DNA of 64,000 nucleotides, taken from positions 140,561,369 to 140,625,368 of the forward strand of contig OY755039.1 in assembly GCA_963576565.1 (NCBI GenBank), written 5' to 3'. The translations under genes were made by a program, and so were the position numbers. Source of the DNA: Aspidapion aeneum. Taxonomy: Eukaryota > Arthropoda > Insecta > Coleoptera > Brentidae. The first letter of the stretch is position 1, and every line of letters starts with the position of its first letter. Under the pieces are notes generated by a model. It worked only from the letters and a program-made list of their open reading frames with translations, did no database searches and was not told the DNA's origin. Positions 9,979-20,475 of the stretch are shown here, in pieces.

Positions 9979-10324
9979 ATCATAACAAAAACATTTCATG
10001 TAAAAAAAGCTAAGTATGCGAAAATGGTATTCCGTAAAAAGAATTGAAATAAATGTAAAGTCAAGTTCTCTAATACAAATTTCAAAATGAGAAGTTCTTA
10101 CTGGTTTGAAAATGTTTTTTTTTAAACATTGCTATTTACCACTGTGCGTAAGAGTCATTTGCAGCCGTAATAGCCAAGTTTAGAAAAACATTTCCAAACT
10201 AGTAAAAACCTTTCATTTTGAAATTTGTATTAGAGAACTTGGCTTTACTTTTATCTCAATTCTTTTTACGGAATACTATTTTCGCGTACGTGGCTTTTTT
10301 TACATGAAATATTTTTGTTATGAT
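9979..10324. mobile_element. Foldback element of about 346 bp
   Basis: The outer 150 bases at each side are inverted copies of each other: ATCATAACAAAAACATTTCA at the left matches TGAAATATTTTTGTTATGAT at the right, and inner blocks such as GGTATTCCGTAAAAAGAATT and its inverse also pair. Non-coding. It truncates the LINE at 9978. Confidence 0.8.
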
Positions 10325-10429
10325 GTCACTCCTTTTTTAAAGGATATGGATAATATTTAAGTTTTAAAGTAGTAAAACATGCGGAATATTGTTTAAAACT
10401 TTTGCAATGCCTTGGTAAAAATTTTGAGG

Positions 10430-11110
10430 TTTTTTAATTTTTTCCTATGGTTTTATCGTAGTTCCTATCAGCTTTTCAAAGCTCAGCTCTCTAGCGTTCC
10501 TGAAAGTAGACAATGTTACTTTTACATAACTTTACATTTATGGGAGAGGGCAGTAAATTAAAATGTTGGTGTTTTAAATTTTTTTCCTATAGTTTTATCG
10601 TAGTTCCTGTCAGTCTTCAAAAGCTTAGCCCTCTAGCGTTTCTGGAAGTGGGGAATGTTACTTTTACATAACTTTACATTTATAGGGGAGGGAAATTAAT
10701 AAAAATTTTGGGGATTTTTAATTTTTTTCTATAGTTTTATCATAGTTCCTATCGGCCTTCCAAAGCTCAGCTCTCTAGCGTTTCTGCAAGTGGGCACTGT
10801 TACTTTCACATAACTTTACATTTATAGGGGAGGAAAGCAATTTAAAATTTTGGATTTTTAAAATTTTTTCCTATAGTTTTATAATATTTCCTATCAGTCT
10901 GCCAAAGCTCAGCTATCTAGCGCTTCTGGAAGTGAGCATATGTTACTTTTACATAACTTTACATGTATAGGGAAGGGGAGTAAATTAGAATGTTGGGTTT
11001 TTTTTATTTTTTCCAAGGGTTTGGTCATAATTTCTATCAGTCTGCCAAATTTCAGCTTTGTAGCATGTCTGGAAGTAAAGTAGAATTTTGATGATCTATA
11101 CATGAATGAG
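10430..11110. repeat. Tandem array, about 140-bp unit, five copies
   Basis: CCTATAGTTTTATCGTAGTT-like starts recur near 10447, 10593, 10729, 10871 and 11013. Each unit continues with TCTAGCGTTTCTGGAAGTGG and ACATAACTTTACATTTATAG-like blocks. Copies are moderately diverged. It lies in Cog8 intron 2. No function seen. Confidence 0.85.
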
Positions 11111-11507
11111 TGAGTGGCAATTTCGACGTTTTTTGAAATTTCGCAACTACTTTACTACTTTATGGAAGTCCATTAAACTTGGAGGGGTTGTTAACTCTAT
11201 GAAGATCTACGACTTTGCAAAGTTCGAGTTTCGTAGCTCATTCCAAAGAAGAGTTTGAGATAGGTCAAATATGGGCTGAAATGTTTTAAGAAAAGATGGT
11301 ACAGCAGTTTACCCCGCGAACTTGGCCGGGCACTGCCGTGCCCTCAGATAGATTGCATCAACCTTGCAACCTATTCCCAAAAGCTCCTAACAGACATTGC
11401 TTTAAGCTTAAGAGGCTAGAAACTGTCGATCTTCTTTTCACATATTAGGATAGATAAGATTTGGAATAATGTATGTATATGTACCTATACATCAAAATAT
11501 AACTTAC
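11111..11507 (-). other. Cog8 intron 2, 5' part, no feature seen
   Basis: About 400 bp between the tandem array and the donor site of exon 2 (AAG|GTAAGT at 11508/11507). I see no open frame, repeat or mobile-element end worth naming. Confidence 0.5.
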
Positions 11508-12346
11508 CTTATCATTTATCCAAGAATAGAACATCAACTGGTCGTTAAACTCACTTTTTCCACCTGTGGTCTCATCGGGAAATACTGCTTGATATTGTGT
11601 TATAATATTAAACAAGTTTATTCTTGTCAACTCGATAGTTTTAGCTAAATGGTGATTTCTGTCTTCTTCAGGGATGTATTTGATACACTGATGTAACCAC
11701 GAACCTCTGGCTTGCAAAAACTTAAGTCTTAACTCTTTTTCCTTAAATACTTCCATTCTTCTTAAAAAACCAACTGTTTCTAGACATTTTGGAAGGGTCA
11801 AGTCTTGACGTAACTGAGCCAAAAGCTGATGTAACATAAGATACCAAGCATCATTCACTTCTTGAACAATGTTTTTGAAGATTGGAATATCTGGGAATTT
11901 GTTTGCCATCTTTTTAACATAGGCTGCCAATTCCAAAGCATCATCATACAATCTGTCATTAATAAATGAATTCATAAGTTGGGGTAATTCAAGAATTTCC
12001 AGTAACTGAGCAGTTTTAGTTAAAGTTAAGCTATTTAGCTTTCTTAGGTTTGAAATTCCACTAGATTTCTCAGTAAATTCATGACATTTTTGCTCAAAAT
12101 TTGGTGTGTCAACCAGCAATTGATCTAGTTTTTGTTCAATCGAAACAAACTGAGTAGAAAGTTTTTTGGAACACTGTGCTGTTTCAATAAATGTTCTGTA
12201 GTTTGTCACAGTAACTTCTTGGGTTTGATCTTGGATGTTATTCTGTTCATCAAGCAATTTTTGAGGCTCCTTGATAAGGTCTTCGATTTTATAGTTTCCA
12301 AGTTTAGTCAGGTAGTCATTTAGCGGTTGATTGTAGTCTAGGCATT
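11508..12346 (-). CDS. Cog8: Cog8, exon 2
   Basis: The largest exon, 279 codons plus the split Glu. Cog8 is a subunit of lobe B of the conserved oligomeric Golgi complex, a peripheral Golgi tether for retrograde vesicles. The start reads ECLDYNQPLNDYLTKLGNYK and has the family's N-terminal layout: an alpha-helical region with QEVTVTNYRTFIETAQCSKK, then LTKTAQLLEILELPQLMNSF, ALELAAYVKKMANKFPDIPI and FLQARGSWLHQCIKYIPEED, ending QLMFYSWINDK. An acceptor follows TTTCTTTAACAG at 12347, and the donor AAG|GTAAGT is at 11508. Joins to exon 1 (phase 1) and exon 3 (phase 0) are in frame. The open frame extends upstream past the acceptor, but that extension is repeat sequence, not Cog8. Confidence 0.95.
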
Positions 12347-12366
12347 CTGTTAAAGAAAAAATTAAG

Positions 12367-13734
12367 TGTAGTGTTTGCATATAAGTGAAACGACAAACAC
12401 ACGAATTTAAATTTCCCGCGCCGTGACAAAGTGTTAGTAACGTAGGCAATATGGCCGCGCGGCTGACCAATTTTTTATAGTAAGTCTGTTTTCATCCATG
12501 AATATTTGCGCAATCATAAATAATTACGCGGCTTAAATAACATAAATATTTCAATAGCGACGAGGATGAGATAGGTTCAGAACATTCTAGAAGCCCAATA
12601 TCAGAGTTGCTAGGATTTGAAAGTCCAGTATCGGAGTTGCTAGGTTTTAAATATATAGCTCAGAAGACTCCAGAAGGTCAGAGGTGGCCGGGAATAGGAG
12701 AAGAGCAAGAAGAAGACCAGGTGAGTCAGAAAGATGAAACCAGTTTTGAAAACCCAGACAACTCAAGGATAGAAGAAATGACTTTCACCACTCCAAACAC
12801 AAGTCTGGAGAAACCCAGCACATCCTTCTCGAATAACAAGAAGGTTGCAATACAAAACAAAGCAGATAGAAACCCTAAAATTGGGGTAAACACGAAAAAG
12901 GCTTCTACAGCTTTGGTTTGCAAGGACTCATTTGAGTTTAAGTTGAATGTTTTTACGTTACCATAACAAGTCTACTAATAGTAGAGAATATGGAATTCGG
13001 CACTGTGTTTTTTTGATGTTACAATTTTGTTTTTGTCTTTTCAACTACAGTAGGAATATATTTGCAGAGAATCGTTTGTACTGGAAGCGGAAATTATCGT
13101 CTAGGCCACATTTTTCGATCGATCAATCAACCAATTCTATTCTTTGGTTACGTTAAGGTGCCCGCAGACTGCCGTAAGCTAACGTAAATACGTAAGCTCC
13201 TAACGTGACCTTGACGACGGTGTGACGAAGTGCGCTTGCGTAACTGTCAAATCTCATGCTTACGTAAAAATACGTAGCACAACTTAAACTATCTATTAAT
13301 GATTTTAAACTGTTTGTTTGTCTCAAAGTATGTGTGTAATTGTATATGCCTACATAGTCATAGTTAATACGTATAGAATTGTAAGGGTACCTAGTTCTCG
13401 TGGAGCGTGACAAATTTTATAGGGACTTGAGTATAGTGAACTAGAAGTGGTGAAAAACAGTCTTACTGCGGAGGGATGTAGTGTTTGCATATAAGTGAAA
13501 CGACAAACATACGAATTTAAATTTCCCGCGCCGTGACAAAGTGTTAGTGACGTAGGCAATATGGCCGCGCGGCTGACCAATGAGAAAGCAGCGTTGAAGT
13601 GACGTCACATGGGATGGCCTCTCGTTACGGAACCATTTTCAAGTATACACGTATTTTATAGCAAGTCTGTTTTCATCCATGAATATTTGCGCAATCACAA
13701 ATAATTACGCGGCTTAAATAACATAAATATTTCA
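12367..13734. mobile_element. LTR-like direct-repeat element (short, non-autonomous)
   Basis: Two direct repeats, 12367-12553 and 13477-13734, both begin TGTAGTGTTTGCATATAAGT and end AACATAAATATTTCA, that is TG...CA as in LTRs. The second is longer by about 75 bp, deleted from the first. The purine run GCGGAGGGA stands directly before the second repeat, where a polypurine tract would be. TTAA is found near both outer ends. No convincing tRNA primer site follows the first repeat. The interior is only about 920 bp. It begins 20 bp upstream of the Cog8 exon 2 acceptor. A TRIM-like LTR derivative is my best reading; a duplicated MITE is the alternative. Confidence 0.55.
12565..12966 (+). other. 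Acidic open frame inside the LTR-like element
   Basis: An open frame without recognisable family runs from about 12557 through an ATG at 12607 to a stop at 12966. It starts DEDEIGSEHSRSPISELLGF and contains a short internal repeat (ISELLGFESP / VSELLGFKYI), then a hydrophilic Glu/Ser/Asn-rich stretch. Composition differs from the flanking AT-rich repeats, so it may be the remains of a gag- or transposase-like N-terminus. No catalytic motif seen. It could also be chance. Confidence 0.3.
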
Positions 13735-14018
13735 TTAATTATACCGGGTGGGGCAAAAAAAACCGGACAATTTTTTTTCATTACAACTTTGGAACTATAA
13801 AATCGATTTTAATGGTACAAACAGCACTTGACAGAGAATTTATCAGAGTTTCAACTAAATGTATTTTTTTGTTCATCATCTCAAAATCCAAGATGGCGGA
13901 CAAGACTAAAATGTACCCTTCTAAGATGCTCGTTTATTCTAGTGTTGCAAACATGTTTTATTTTTTTTAAAGTAAGACAGCAAAAAAAACATTCTTGTTT
14001 CAACCATTGTTTTGCATA

Positions 14019-14633
14019 CGAGGTGTGACAATTAAATTTTAAGACTGGCCCCCGTACTAACAGGTTTTAAAACTCCACGCCTCGGGCGGTTGGAGTTATT
14101 CACCCTGATGTGCGTTCTACTACCGCGCGCAATCTTGTCGCCTTTCCTCTACTAGTTTGGCTTATGCAGTGGTTTGACGCGGATCGTGCATAGCTAATTT
14201 GCCGGAATTATGACAAACGAAAAAATTGAGCAATGTATTAATTTAAAGTAAAACTTAAAACAACGGCTACTGAATACTTTCAAATGCTAAAAGATGTCTC
14301 GTGCAATGATTTTTATGTGGCATAAATGCTTTTTCGAGGGTCGTGAAGAAGTTAGATTATGAATGAGAAGGGCGCTCCAACACATCCATAACAGCAAAGC
14401 TCATTGTTTTTTTTTTAGATATTAAGGGTGTTATTCTTATTGAATGGGCGCGTGAGGGTCAAACAGTGAACCAACATTTATATTTGGAAGTATTTATGTA
14501 GCTAAGGCAACGTGTAAGGAAAAAAACTTCCAGATTTGTGGAAGAACAACGCGTGGCTGCTCTACCAGGACAATGCACCGGCCCAATAAAGTAGTTTTTT
14601 ACAACAGTTTTATAATTTTATTGTCACACCTCA
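14019..14633 (+). mobile_element. Decayed mariner element
   Basis: Ends CGAGGTGTGACAATTAAATT and TATAATTTTATTGTCACACC with TCA are inverted repeats, flanked by TA at 14017-14018 and 14634-14635. Length 615 bp, half of a full mariner, with the transposase remnant inside. It is nested in the CCGGGTGGG foldback element. Confidence 0.87.
14210..14595 (+). pseudogene. Mariner transposase remnant
   Basis: Begins MTNEKIEQCINLK, then a stop. Broken frames follow with FQMLKDVSCNDFYVA, VILIEWAREGQTVNQHLYLE and LYQDNAPAQ, which match the N-terminal HTH region, the region around the second catalytic Asp and the DNAPAH motif of mariner DDD transposases. Large internal deletions, stops and frameshifts make it inactive. 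Confidence 0.8.
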
Positions 14634-14880
14634 TATTATACGATTACCTTGCCAATCATGTCTGCATTTATTTCCTTATAAATTCACTACTACTGAACCG
14701 ATTTTAATAAAATAAAAAACATCCTGGTTAGGATTCATTGCTTTTTAAAGATCATAATCAAAATTTATCACCATCTTAAAATTTAAGATGGCGGACAGAA
14801 TCATACTTGATTCTTCAAAATGGTGTGTTTATTCTTATTTGCCGAAAATGTTTTAGTTGATTTAAAAATTAAGTATGTAT

Positions 14881-15444
14881 AAAGTTACAGAAATACATAA
14901 TGGCCAAAAATATAAATGCTACTAACTAAATACCAAAAATAAATTTCATTTCTCCATCTGTAACACAGGGACAATATCTGTAACATTGACAAAATAGTGT
15001 ACTGATACATTTTGTTATTTACACATATTTGTTACATTTTATCTTTTTCTGGCCAAGCCAAAATTTATGGTGGATGTCGAAAGGACAACATAATCTGCCT
15101 CAAATTTATAAATGATTATTTTTCAAACACAAAATGATTTATTAGCAATGATTAAAAAACTTTCCGACATTGTTCGTCGCGGTCCTCTATCTATAACTAC
15201 TTCTGTTTACACTAAAACTCTAAGTTGCCATGTGGATTGAATTTTATTTAAGGAAAAATTGGGTGTTACTGCCAGAGACAGATTTCTTATGAGAAGTAAT
15301 TTTATTTTATTTTCTATTGATAAAATATACTAAAACCTATTTGTTTACAAATCTACAAACTCCTATAAAAGCTAACTTTCATTTAGCTCCATCACTCAGG
15401 CGTTATTTTTATTTAAAAAGTTGACAATCCTCTAATGTGAGAGT
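14881..15444. other. Cog8 intron 1 sequence, no feature seen
   Basis: About 560 bp of AT-rich intronic DNA between the foldback remnant and a hAT MITE. Nothing recognisable on either strand. Confidence 0.4.
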
Positions 15445-15452
15445 GTCACATT

Positions 15453-15955
15453 TAAGGACACTCATCGTAAAGGCAAGCCTTATAGGAAGCGAAGCCAACG
15501 ACAGGCTTTCTATTTTTTGGTTATTGTTTTTGACATGTTTTCCTCGGTTTCGCATTGGCGGTTCGGTTTTATTTTAAAGATGTTGTTTTACATAGTATGA
15601 AGGTACTTAAACTATATATATTTATGGAATTAGAATTAAAAACTTATGCTGCAAACTATCTTGAAACTGTATCATTATCTATAGTAATAGATCTTAAAAT
15701 GTGTTAAAACCACTTTTTTAAAATAAGTATGAGCCCCCAATGCAAAAAATTTTTCTTGAAATTTTGATTTGTAAAAGACCTGGACTTTGACCTGTTTCTC
15801 AGATTTTGTAAACCTTTGTAATTTAGTAGAAATCTGTAGAAATAAAACCCATTTTGATTTTGAAACCGAGGAAAACATGTCATTATAACTCAAAAATAGA
15901 AAGTCAAAGTCAGGCTTCGCTACCTGTAAGGCTTGCTTTACGATGAGTGACCTTA
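15453..15955. mobile_element. hAT-type MITE with 8-bp target duplication
   Basis: Ends are TAAGGACACTCATCGTAAAG and its inverse CTTTACGATGAGTGACCTTA, flanked by the direct repeat GTCACATT at 15445-15452 and 15956-15963, the 8-bp target duplication of the hAT superfamily. Inner arms (GCCTTATAGGAAGCGAAGCC, TTGACATGTTTTCCTCGGTT) also pair. Non-coding, 503 bp. The same family has a 2.2-kb member at 59904-62107. Confidence 0.9.
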
Positions 15956-16130
15956 GTCACATTACCATCGAAGAAATAATGTTATATGTTCTCTGACATT
16001 ACAGAAGGGAGATTTTCATCATAGAGATAAATATGTTTTTTTAGTCTGTGACAGTCAAAATTAGGTTTTGTTCCAAAAAATGCTGTAACAACTAGAAGAA
16101 GAAGTACCAGTTCTCAGTTCACATGTTTTG

Positions 16131-16445
16131 GCAATTCTCCTCACAAAATCATATATGTAGAGTTATCATGTAACATTTAAAACAAAAATTTAGGCAAAAA
16201 CGGCAAGTATCATTTGAAAGAGACATAAAAGTTATGCATGTCCTGAATATTTTACAAGAATTCACACAAACAATAGTGTAAATATAAATTTTTACAATTA
16301 GCAAAAATTATTATCCAAAATCTTGAAATACCTATTGACTATCCTTTGGTGAAGTGAAATTTTCAGGACATTCATAATGTTACTTCTCTTTCAAATAGTA
16401 CTTGCCATTTTTTGCCTAAAAATTACACAGAAAAAGTTTTTTCCT
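16131..16445. mobile_element. MITE of the GGCAAAAATGG family (intact-looking copy)
   Basis: Inverted arms: TTAGGCAAAAACGGCAAGTA and CATTTGAAAGAGACATAAAA at the left pair with TCTCTTTCAAATAGTACTTG and CCATTTTTTGCCTAAAAATT at the right. About 300 bp, non-coding. It directly abuts the PIF-type MITE at 16448. Confidence 0.7.
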
Positions 16446-16447
16446 TA

Positions 16448-16755
16448 AGGCCGCTTGACATGGTGCATGACAATAACATTTGCAGGCAAATGGCATAAAA
16501 TTTTGTCCACATGCATGTGCAGAACAAATCCAGCTGATTGTTGCAGGCAATCCATTTTTATCGGTCCAGTGCCATTCTTTTGCATGCAAACTGTACTTGC
16601 ATGCAAACTGGGGAATTTTTACCTAGATTCTGGGGAATCCATGCATGGCCATGCACAATGTCAAACGAAAAGAAGATTTTTTGCAGGCAACAATTTGACC
16701 GAAATTTTTTGCTTGCAAATTTTTGCAGCGTGTCATGCACCATGTCAAGCGGCCT
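16448..16755. mobile_element. PIF/Harbinger-type MITE
   Basis: Ends AGGCCGCTTGACATGGTGCA and TGCACCATGTCAAGCGGCCT are perfect inverses, flanked by the 3-bp direct repeat TTA (16445-16447 and 16756-16758), as expected of PIF/Harbinger. The interior is rich in TGCATGCAAAC-like short inverted motifs. The open frames in it are a by-product of the palindrome. Another family member lies at 34472-35224. Confidence 0.88.
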
Positions 16756-16834
16756 TTAGCTTTAATTTAATGTGTATATGCTATTTTAATATTGAGTTTT
16801 ATTTGTTATAATTAGACTGACGAACTTAGACTTA

Positions 16835-16972
16835 TACCCGGTTTCCACCTATGCATGCCCACTCCGATTCAAAAAACGCATCAGGTGACACTGCTTTTAA
16901 AACCCTTGCAAATCCATGGTCCATCACGTGATGCGTAAATCGGGGTCGGCATGCATTGGTGGAAACATGGTA
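16835..16972. mobile_element. Short MITE, 138 bp, TTA-flanked
   Basis: TACCCGGTTTCCACCTATGC at the left is the imperfect inverse of GCATTGGTGGAAACATGGTA at the right, with TTA on each side (16832-16834 and 16973-16975). Probably PIF/Harbinger derived. It is in Cog8 intron 1, about 70 bp from exon 1. Confidence 0.8.
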
Positions 16973-17043
16973 TTAGGCAAGACAATGAGTATGAATGATA
17001 CTTAAATTATATGACTTTTTTTATGATTTTTGTTTTTTTTTAC

Positions 17044-17098
17044 CTGTATCGTTTCCTGGATAAAGTAGCCTCAATAACTTTTCTCTTTCAGGATCCAT
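17044..17098 (-). CDS. Cog8: Cog8, exon 1
   Basis: ATG at 17098-17096 starts MDPEREKLLRLLYPGNDT and one more base, ending at a donor (ACAG|GTAAAA). Joined to exon 2 it reads GNDT-ECLDYNQP. The MDPE start followed by Leu-rich LLRLL fits the short N-terminus of Cog8 proteins. It is the first ATG after the divergent promoter region. Confidence 0.85.
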
Positions 17099-17440
17099 TT
17101 TCACCAAATTTTCATTTCTAAAAATAATCCTTGTTTACGTGTAAAATCACAACAAAAAAGTGAGGTTAAGTGCTGACCCGCCTATCTTTTTCCTTGTTTA
17201 GCTAGAGAAAAAAGAAAGAGACGCCAATAACTCTCTCCACAGCTGTTTGTTCGGAAATCAGCTGTTTTTTATTAGTTTTTTGGGGATTTTTTCAATTATA
17301 GAAAGTTTTATTCAATAATCTTACTTTGAATCTATATTATTTAAAACTTTCTATTTATTTATCGTTTATAGCATTAATATTGTGTTGAAACACTAGTGCG
17401 ATTAATTGTTATTAATTTTGTATGGTTCTAAAATAAAAAA
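17099..17440. promoter_or_regulatory. Divergent intergenic region between Cog8 and Rab33
   Basis: The start codons of Cog8 (minus) and Rab33 (plus) are 342 bp apart, facing away from each other, so this is likely a shared or overlapping promoter. It contains a purine-rich stretch near 17205-17225 and the related motifs ACAGCTGTTTG and ATCAGCTGTTT at 17240-17270. No TATA box is evident. Confidence 0.5.
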
Positions 17441-17715
17441 ATGTATCAAAACCAAGATAAAAGCCTACCTATGAACCCTACCCAAAAAACCGTAACAACC
17501 ACCAGTTCTTCCACAAAAAAGAATGAAAGAGTCTTTAAAGTGATAGTGATAGGAGATTCCAATGTGGGCAAGACAACTTTAACATATAGGTTTTGTGAAG
17601 GCAAGTACCTGAGTACTTCCGAGTCAACTATAGGTGTGGATTTTAGAAGTAAAAAATTAAACTTAAATGGTGAAGATATTGTTTTGCAGCTATGGGATAC
17701 TGCTGGACAAGAAAG
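17441..17715 (+). CDS. Rab33: Rab33, exon 1
   Basis: Encodes residues 1-91 plus the first two bases of Arg92. Rab33 GTPases act at the Golgi and in autophagosome formation (with Atg16L1 in vertebrates). After a Ser/Thr-rich N-terminus come the P-loop GDSNVGKT (residues 38-45), the switch I core TIGVDF (63-68) and the switch II WDTAGQE (85-91). The spacing [11 protein letters not shown] and [20 protein letters not shown] is closest to Rab33. Donor AAG|GTAAAC at 17716. A second Met at residue 11 is a possible alternative start. Confidence 0.94.
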
Positions 17716-18359
17716 GTAAACAATTAGTTAAAGAAAATTTTAATTTTCTGTTATAAAAGAATTTTATTTAATTTTTTAGAATTATACCCTTAGAGCAAAT
17801 TACTCTAAGATGATAGGTATCTAACGTCAATTCAGCCACACAAATTACCTTACATTAACTTACTGTAAGCTGTTCTCCATCCTAAGGCAACTTTAGACCA
17901 CCTATCTTAAGGAAACTTTTTGTGCTAAAAGTTGTTTTTTCACTTGGGACAGTTCTTAAATGCATATAAATAATCGTAAAATACCTACATGTGAAAAACT
18001 TGGTCAGCTAATTTGTGAGGCTGAACTGGGCTGAACTGACCTTAATCTTAATAAAGGAGATTATTCTTGGGTTTATTCTTAGAGTATTAAAATATAATTA
18101 CTTTAGGGTTTTATTAATTTTAAGAAACGAACACAATAATATGACTTTTGAGATACAGATTAATCAATTTTTTTTAAAGTATCCTTTTTTATTATCTGTG
18201 ATACTGTTCTAGATATTTTTGTGAAATTTGGTATACACTTTCTCTTTATCAAGAGGCATCTTCTGATGTGTAAAGCAGCCTACTCACCAGCCAATTTGTA
18301 GGGTTATTAGAGTCCCCTGCATGTGACAGATAAGTGGCTGGTGGGTAGTCCACTTACAA
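17716..18359 (+). other. Rab33 intron 1, 5' part
   Basis: About 640 bp of AT-rich intron. Near 18240-18355 a short palindromic segment (ACTCACCAGCCAATTTGTAG paired with GGCTGGTGGGTAGT-like sequence) stands next to the minisatellite element. Nothing else recognised. Confidence 0.45.
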
Positions 18360-18735
18360 GCGGTGATCAGCTGCCCACAGTAGGTGTACAAATTTTTCTA
18401 CAGGCCCCACAGGACTCTACAGGACTTCCACAGGATCCCACAGGACTTCCACAGGACTTCTACAGGACTATACAGGACCCCGAGGGTACTGGCACCTAAG
18501 GGGTGCCCTAAGCATGATTAAGTACTAAGGCTGGCAAAGGCAAATTGGCTCTCTAAAAAAAATGAGAAGTTAAGATGTGATAACCTTTTTTTTTTTTGGT
18601 CACGAATTTTTTATGGGCGTCTTTTCAGCCACAGGACTATACAGGACATGTACAGGACTATACAGGACACAACAGGACCAAAAATTTATTAAAGTCCTGT
18701 AGGACTGTACAAGTTTGGTTCAGCTGATCACCCCC
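18360..18735. mobile_element. GGTGATCAGCTG-ended element with AGGAC minisatellite, copy 1
   Basis: Left CGGTGATCAGCTGCCCACAG and right TTCAGCTGATCACCCC are inverted ends. Inside is a minisatellite of units such as CTACAGGACTTCCACAGGAC repeated about 8 times at 18405-18480, a unique part (GAGGGTACTGGCACCTAAGG) and more ACAGGACTATACAGGAC units near 18630-18690. It is one of two direct copies that flank the 170-bp satellite. Confidence 0.75.
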
Positions 18736-20475
18736 CAAGAATTTTCATACACTAAAAATCGCTAAATGATGTTTTCTCGACTCTCAACTCATTCAGTGGT
18801 TTTTTTGTATCTGTATAAACCCACCATATGCACCATGCAAAACTTCGTACTTTTTTTGATAAACTGTATAGTTTGTAAAATATGAATTTTCAAATTTTTG
18901 CCATTTTGGTCTTATGGGTTTCCCTATACTAAAAATCGCTAAATTACGTTTTATGGAATCTCAACTCAATCAGTGGTTTTTTCGTATCTGTATAAACCCA
19001 CCATATGCACCATGCAAAACTTCGTACTTTTTTTGATAAACTGTATAGTTTGTAAAATATGAATTTTCAAAGTTTTGCCATTTTGGTCTTATGGGTTTCC
19101 CTATACTAAAAATCGCTAAATTACGTTTTATGGAATCTCAACTCAATCAGTGGTTTTTTCGTATCTGTATGATGCCAAAATACTGCAACTCGGTGCTTTT
19201 TTTGATAAACTGTATAGTTTGTAAAATATGTCTTATGATGAAAATCGCTAAATTACGTTTTTTGGAATCTCAACTCACTCAGCGTATTTTTCGTATCTGT
19301 ATGACGCCACAATACTGCAACTCGGTGCTTTTTTTGATAAACTGTATAGTTTGTAAAATATGAATTTTCAAAGTTTTGTCATTTTGGTCTTATGGGTTTC
19401 CCTATACTAAAAATCGCTAAATGACGTTTTTTGGAATCTCAACTCACTCAGCATATTTTTCGTATCTCTATGACGCCACAATTCTGCAAGTCGGTGCTTT
19501 TTTTGATAAACTGTATAGTTTGTAAAATATGAATTTTTAAAGTTTTGCCATTTTGGTCTTATGGATTTCCCTATACTAAAAATCGCTAAATGACGTTTTT
19601 TGGAATCTCAACTCACTCAGTGGTTTTTTCGTATCTGTATGACCCTATCATACTGCAGCTCAACGACAACATACCGCAACTCGGTGGTTTTCTTGATAAA
19701 CTGCATAGTTTGTAAAATATGAATTTTCAATGTTTTGCCATTTTGGTCTCATGGGTTTTTGTTGTTTTATGCTTCCAAATCTCTTCTTAACTACCTAAAA
19801 TGAAGAATAAGATATATTTATTGAATTAATTTGCAAACAAATAAAAATAAAATTAAAAAAAGAATAAACTTAAATATATTTCTATATTTCTCTGGGCTTC
19901 GACTGAGTTGACAGCGATTTGTTTTCTTAAAACAGTGTATCGCAATTGTGTTAAGTTTTAATTTAATGTAGTGTATTTTGTATTTTTTATTTTGGACATT
20001 CACTGATTGTATCGTAACTGTGTGTCTGCTAAACTTTAATTTTAATTTTTAATTTAATGTAAGTAATGTATTTTTTGGATATTTTGCTTGGTATTTTAAG
20101 GTTTTATATTTTTGACAAAAAAGTCTCAACAAAATTTTAATTTTAACTAAATAGTACCAAATGTAGTGACCTTTTCATGTTTCTTTTAGACCATTATATA
20201 ATTTACATTTTCAAAGTTAAGTAAGTGAACTGATTTTGGACTGTTTCTTTCTCTTTTGACACAATTCACTTAACCTAGGTTAGTTTTAACATTGTTAACT
20301 TTGGTTCTCTTGAATAAAGAAAATTTGAATTTGAATTTGATATACTAAAAATTGCTAAATAACGTTTTTTCGAATCTCAACTCAATCTGTGATTTTTTCG
20401 TATCTGTATGACCCATTCATACTGCAACTCGGTGCCTTTCTTGATAAACTGTATAGTTTGAAAAATATGAATTTT
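18736..20475. repeat. Satellite-like tandem array, about 170-180 bp unit, seven copies, with an insertion
   Basis: CTAAAAATCGCTAAATGACG recurs near 18753, 18933, 19105, 19239, 19407, 19576 and 20344. Each is followed by TGGAATCTCAACTCACTCAG, TTTTTTCGTATCTGTATGAC and CTTTTTTTGATAAACTGTAT. The fourth unit is shortened. A retrotransposon tail at about 19765-20340 splits the last unit from the rest. The array is bounded on both sides by the GGTGATCAGCTG elements. Confidence 0.85.
19765..20340 (+). mobile_element. Probable LINE 3' end with a GAATTT-repeat tail
   Basis: Sequence unlike the array, ending with an AATAAAG motif and then GAATTTGAATTTGA, a simple hexamer tail of the kind left by some non-LTR retrotransposons, before the satellite resumes. 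No coding part is present, so the assignment rests on the tail and the clean interruption of the array. Confidence 0.5.

Larger units (their letters stand above)
13744..14880. mobile_element. TA-flanked CCGGGTGGG foldback element, right half missing
   Basis: Starts with TACCGGGTGGGGCAAAAAAA and continues with AACCGGACAATTTTTTTTCA, ATCGATTTTAATGGTACAAA and CAAGATGGCGGACAAG, the same blocks as the full copy at 28046-29302. It is interrupted by a mariner at 14019-14633, resumes with TACGATTACCTTGCCAATCA, and fades out near 14880 without the expected inverted right end. Confidence 0.75.

Noticed and set aside
16455..16811. 118-codon open frame with many Cys
   Set aside because: It lies in a PIF-type MITE and is read from palindromic TGCATGCAA-like repeats; frames appear on both strands.
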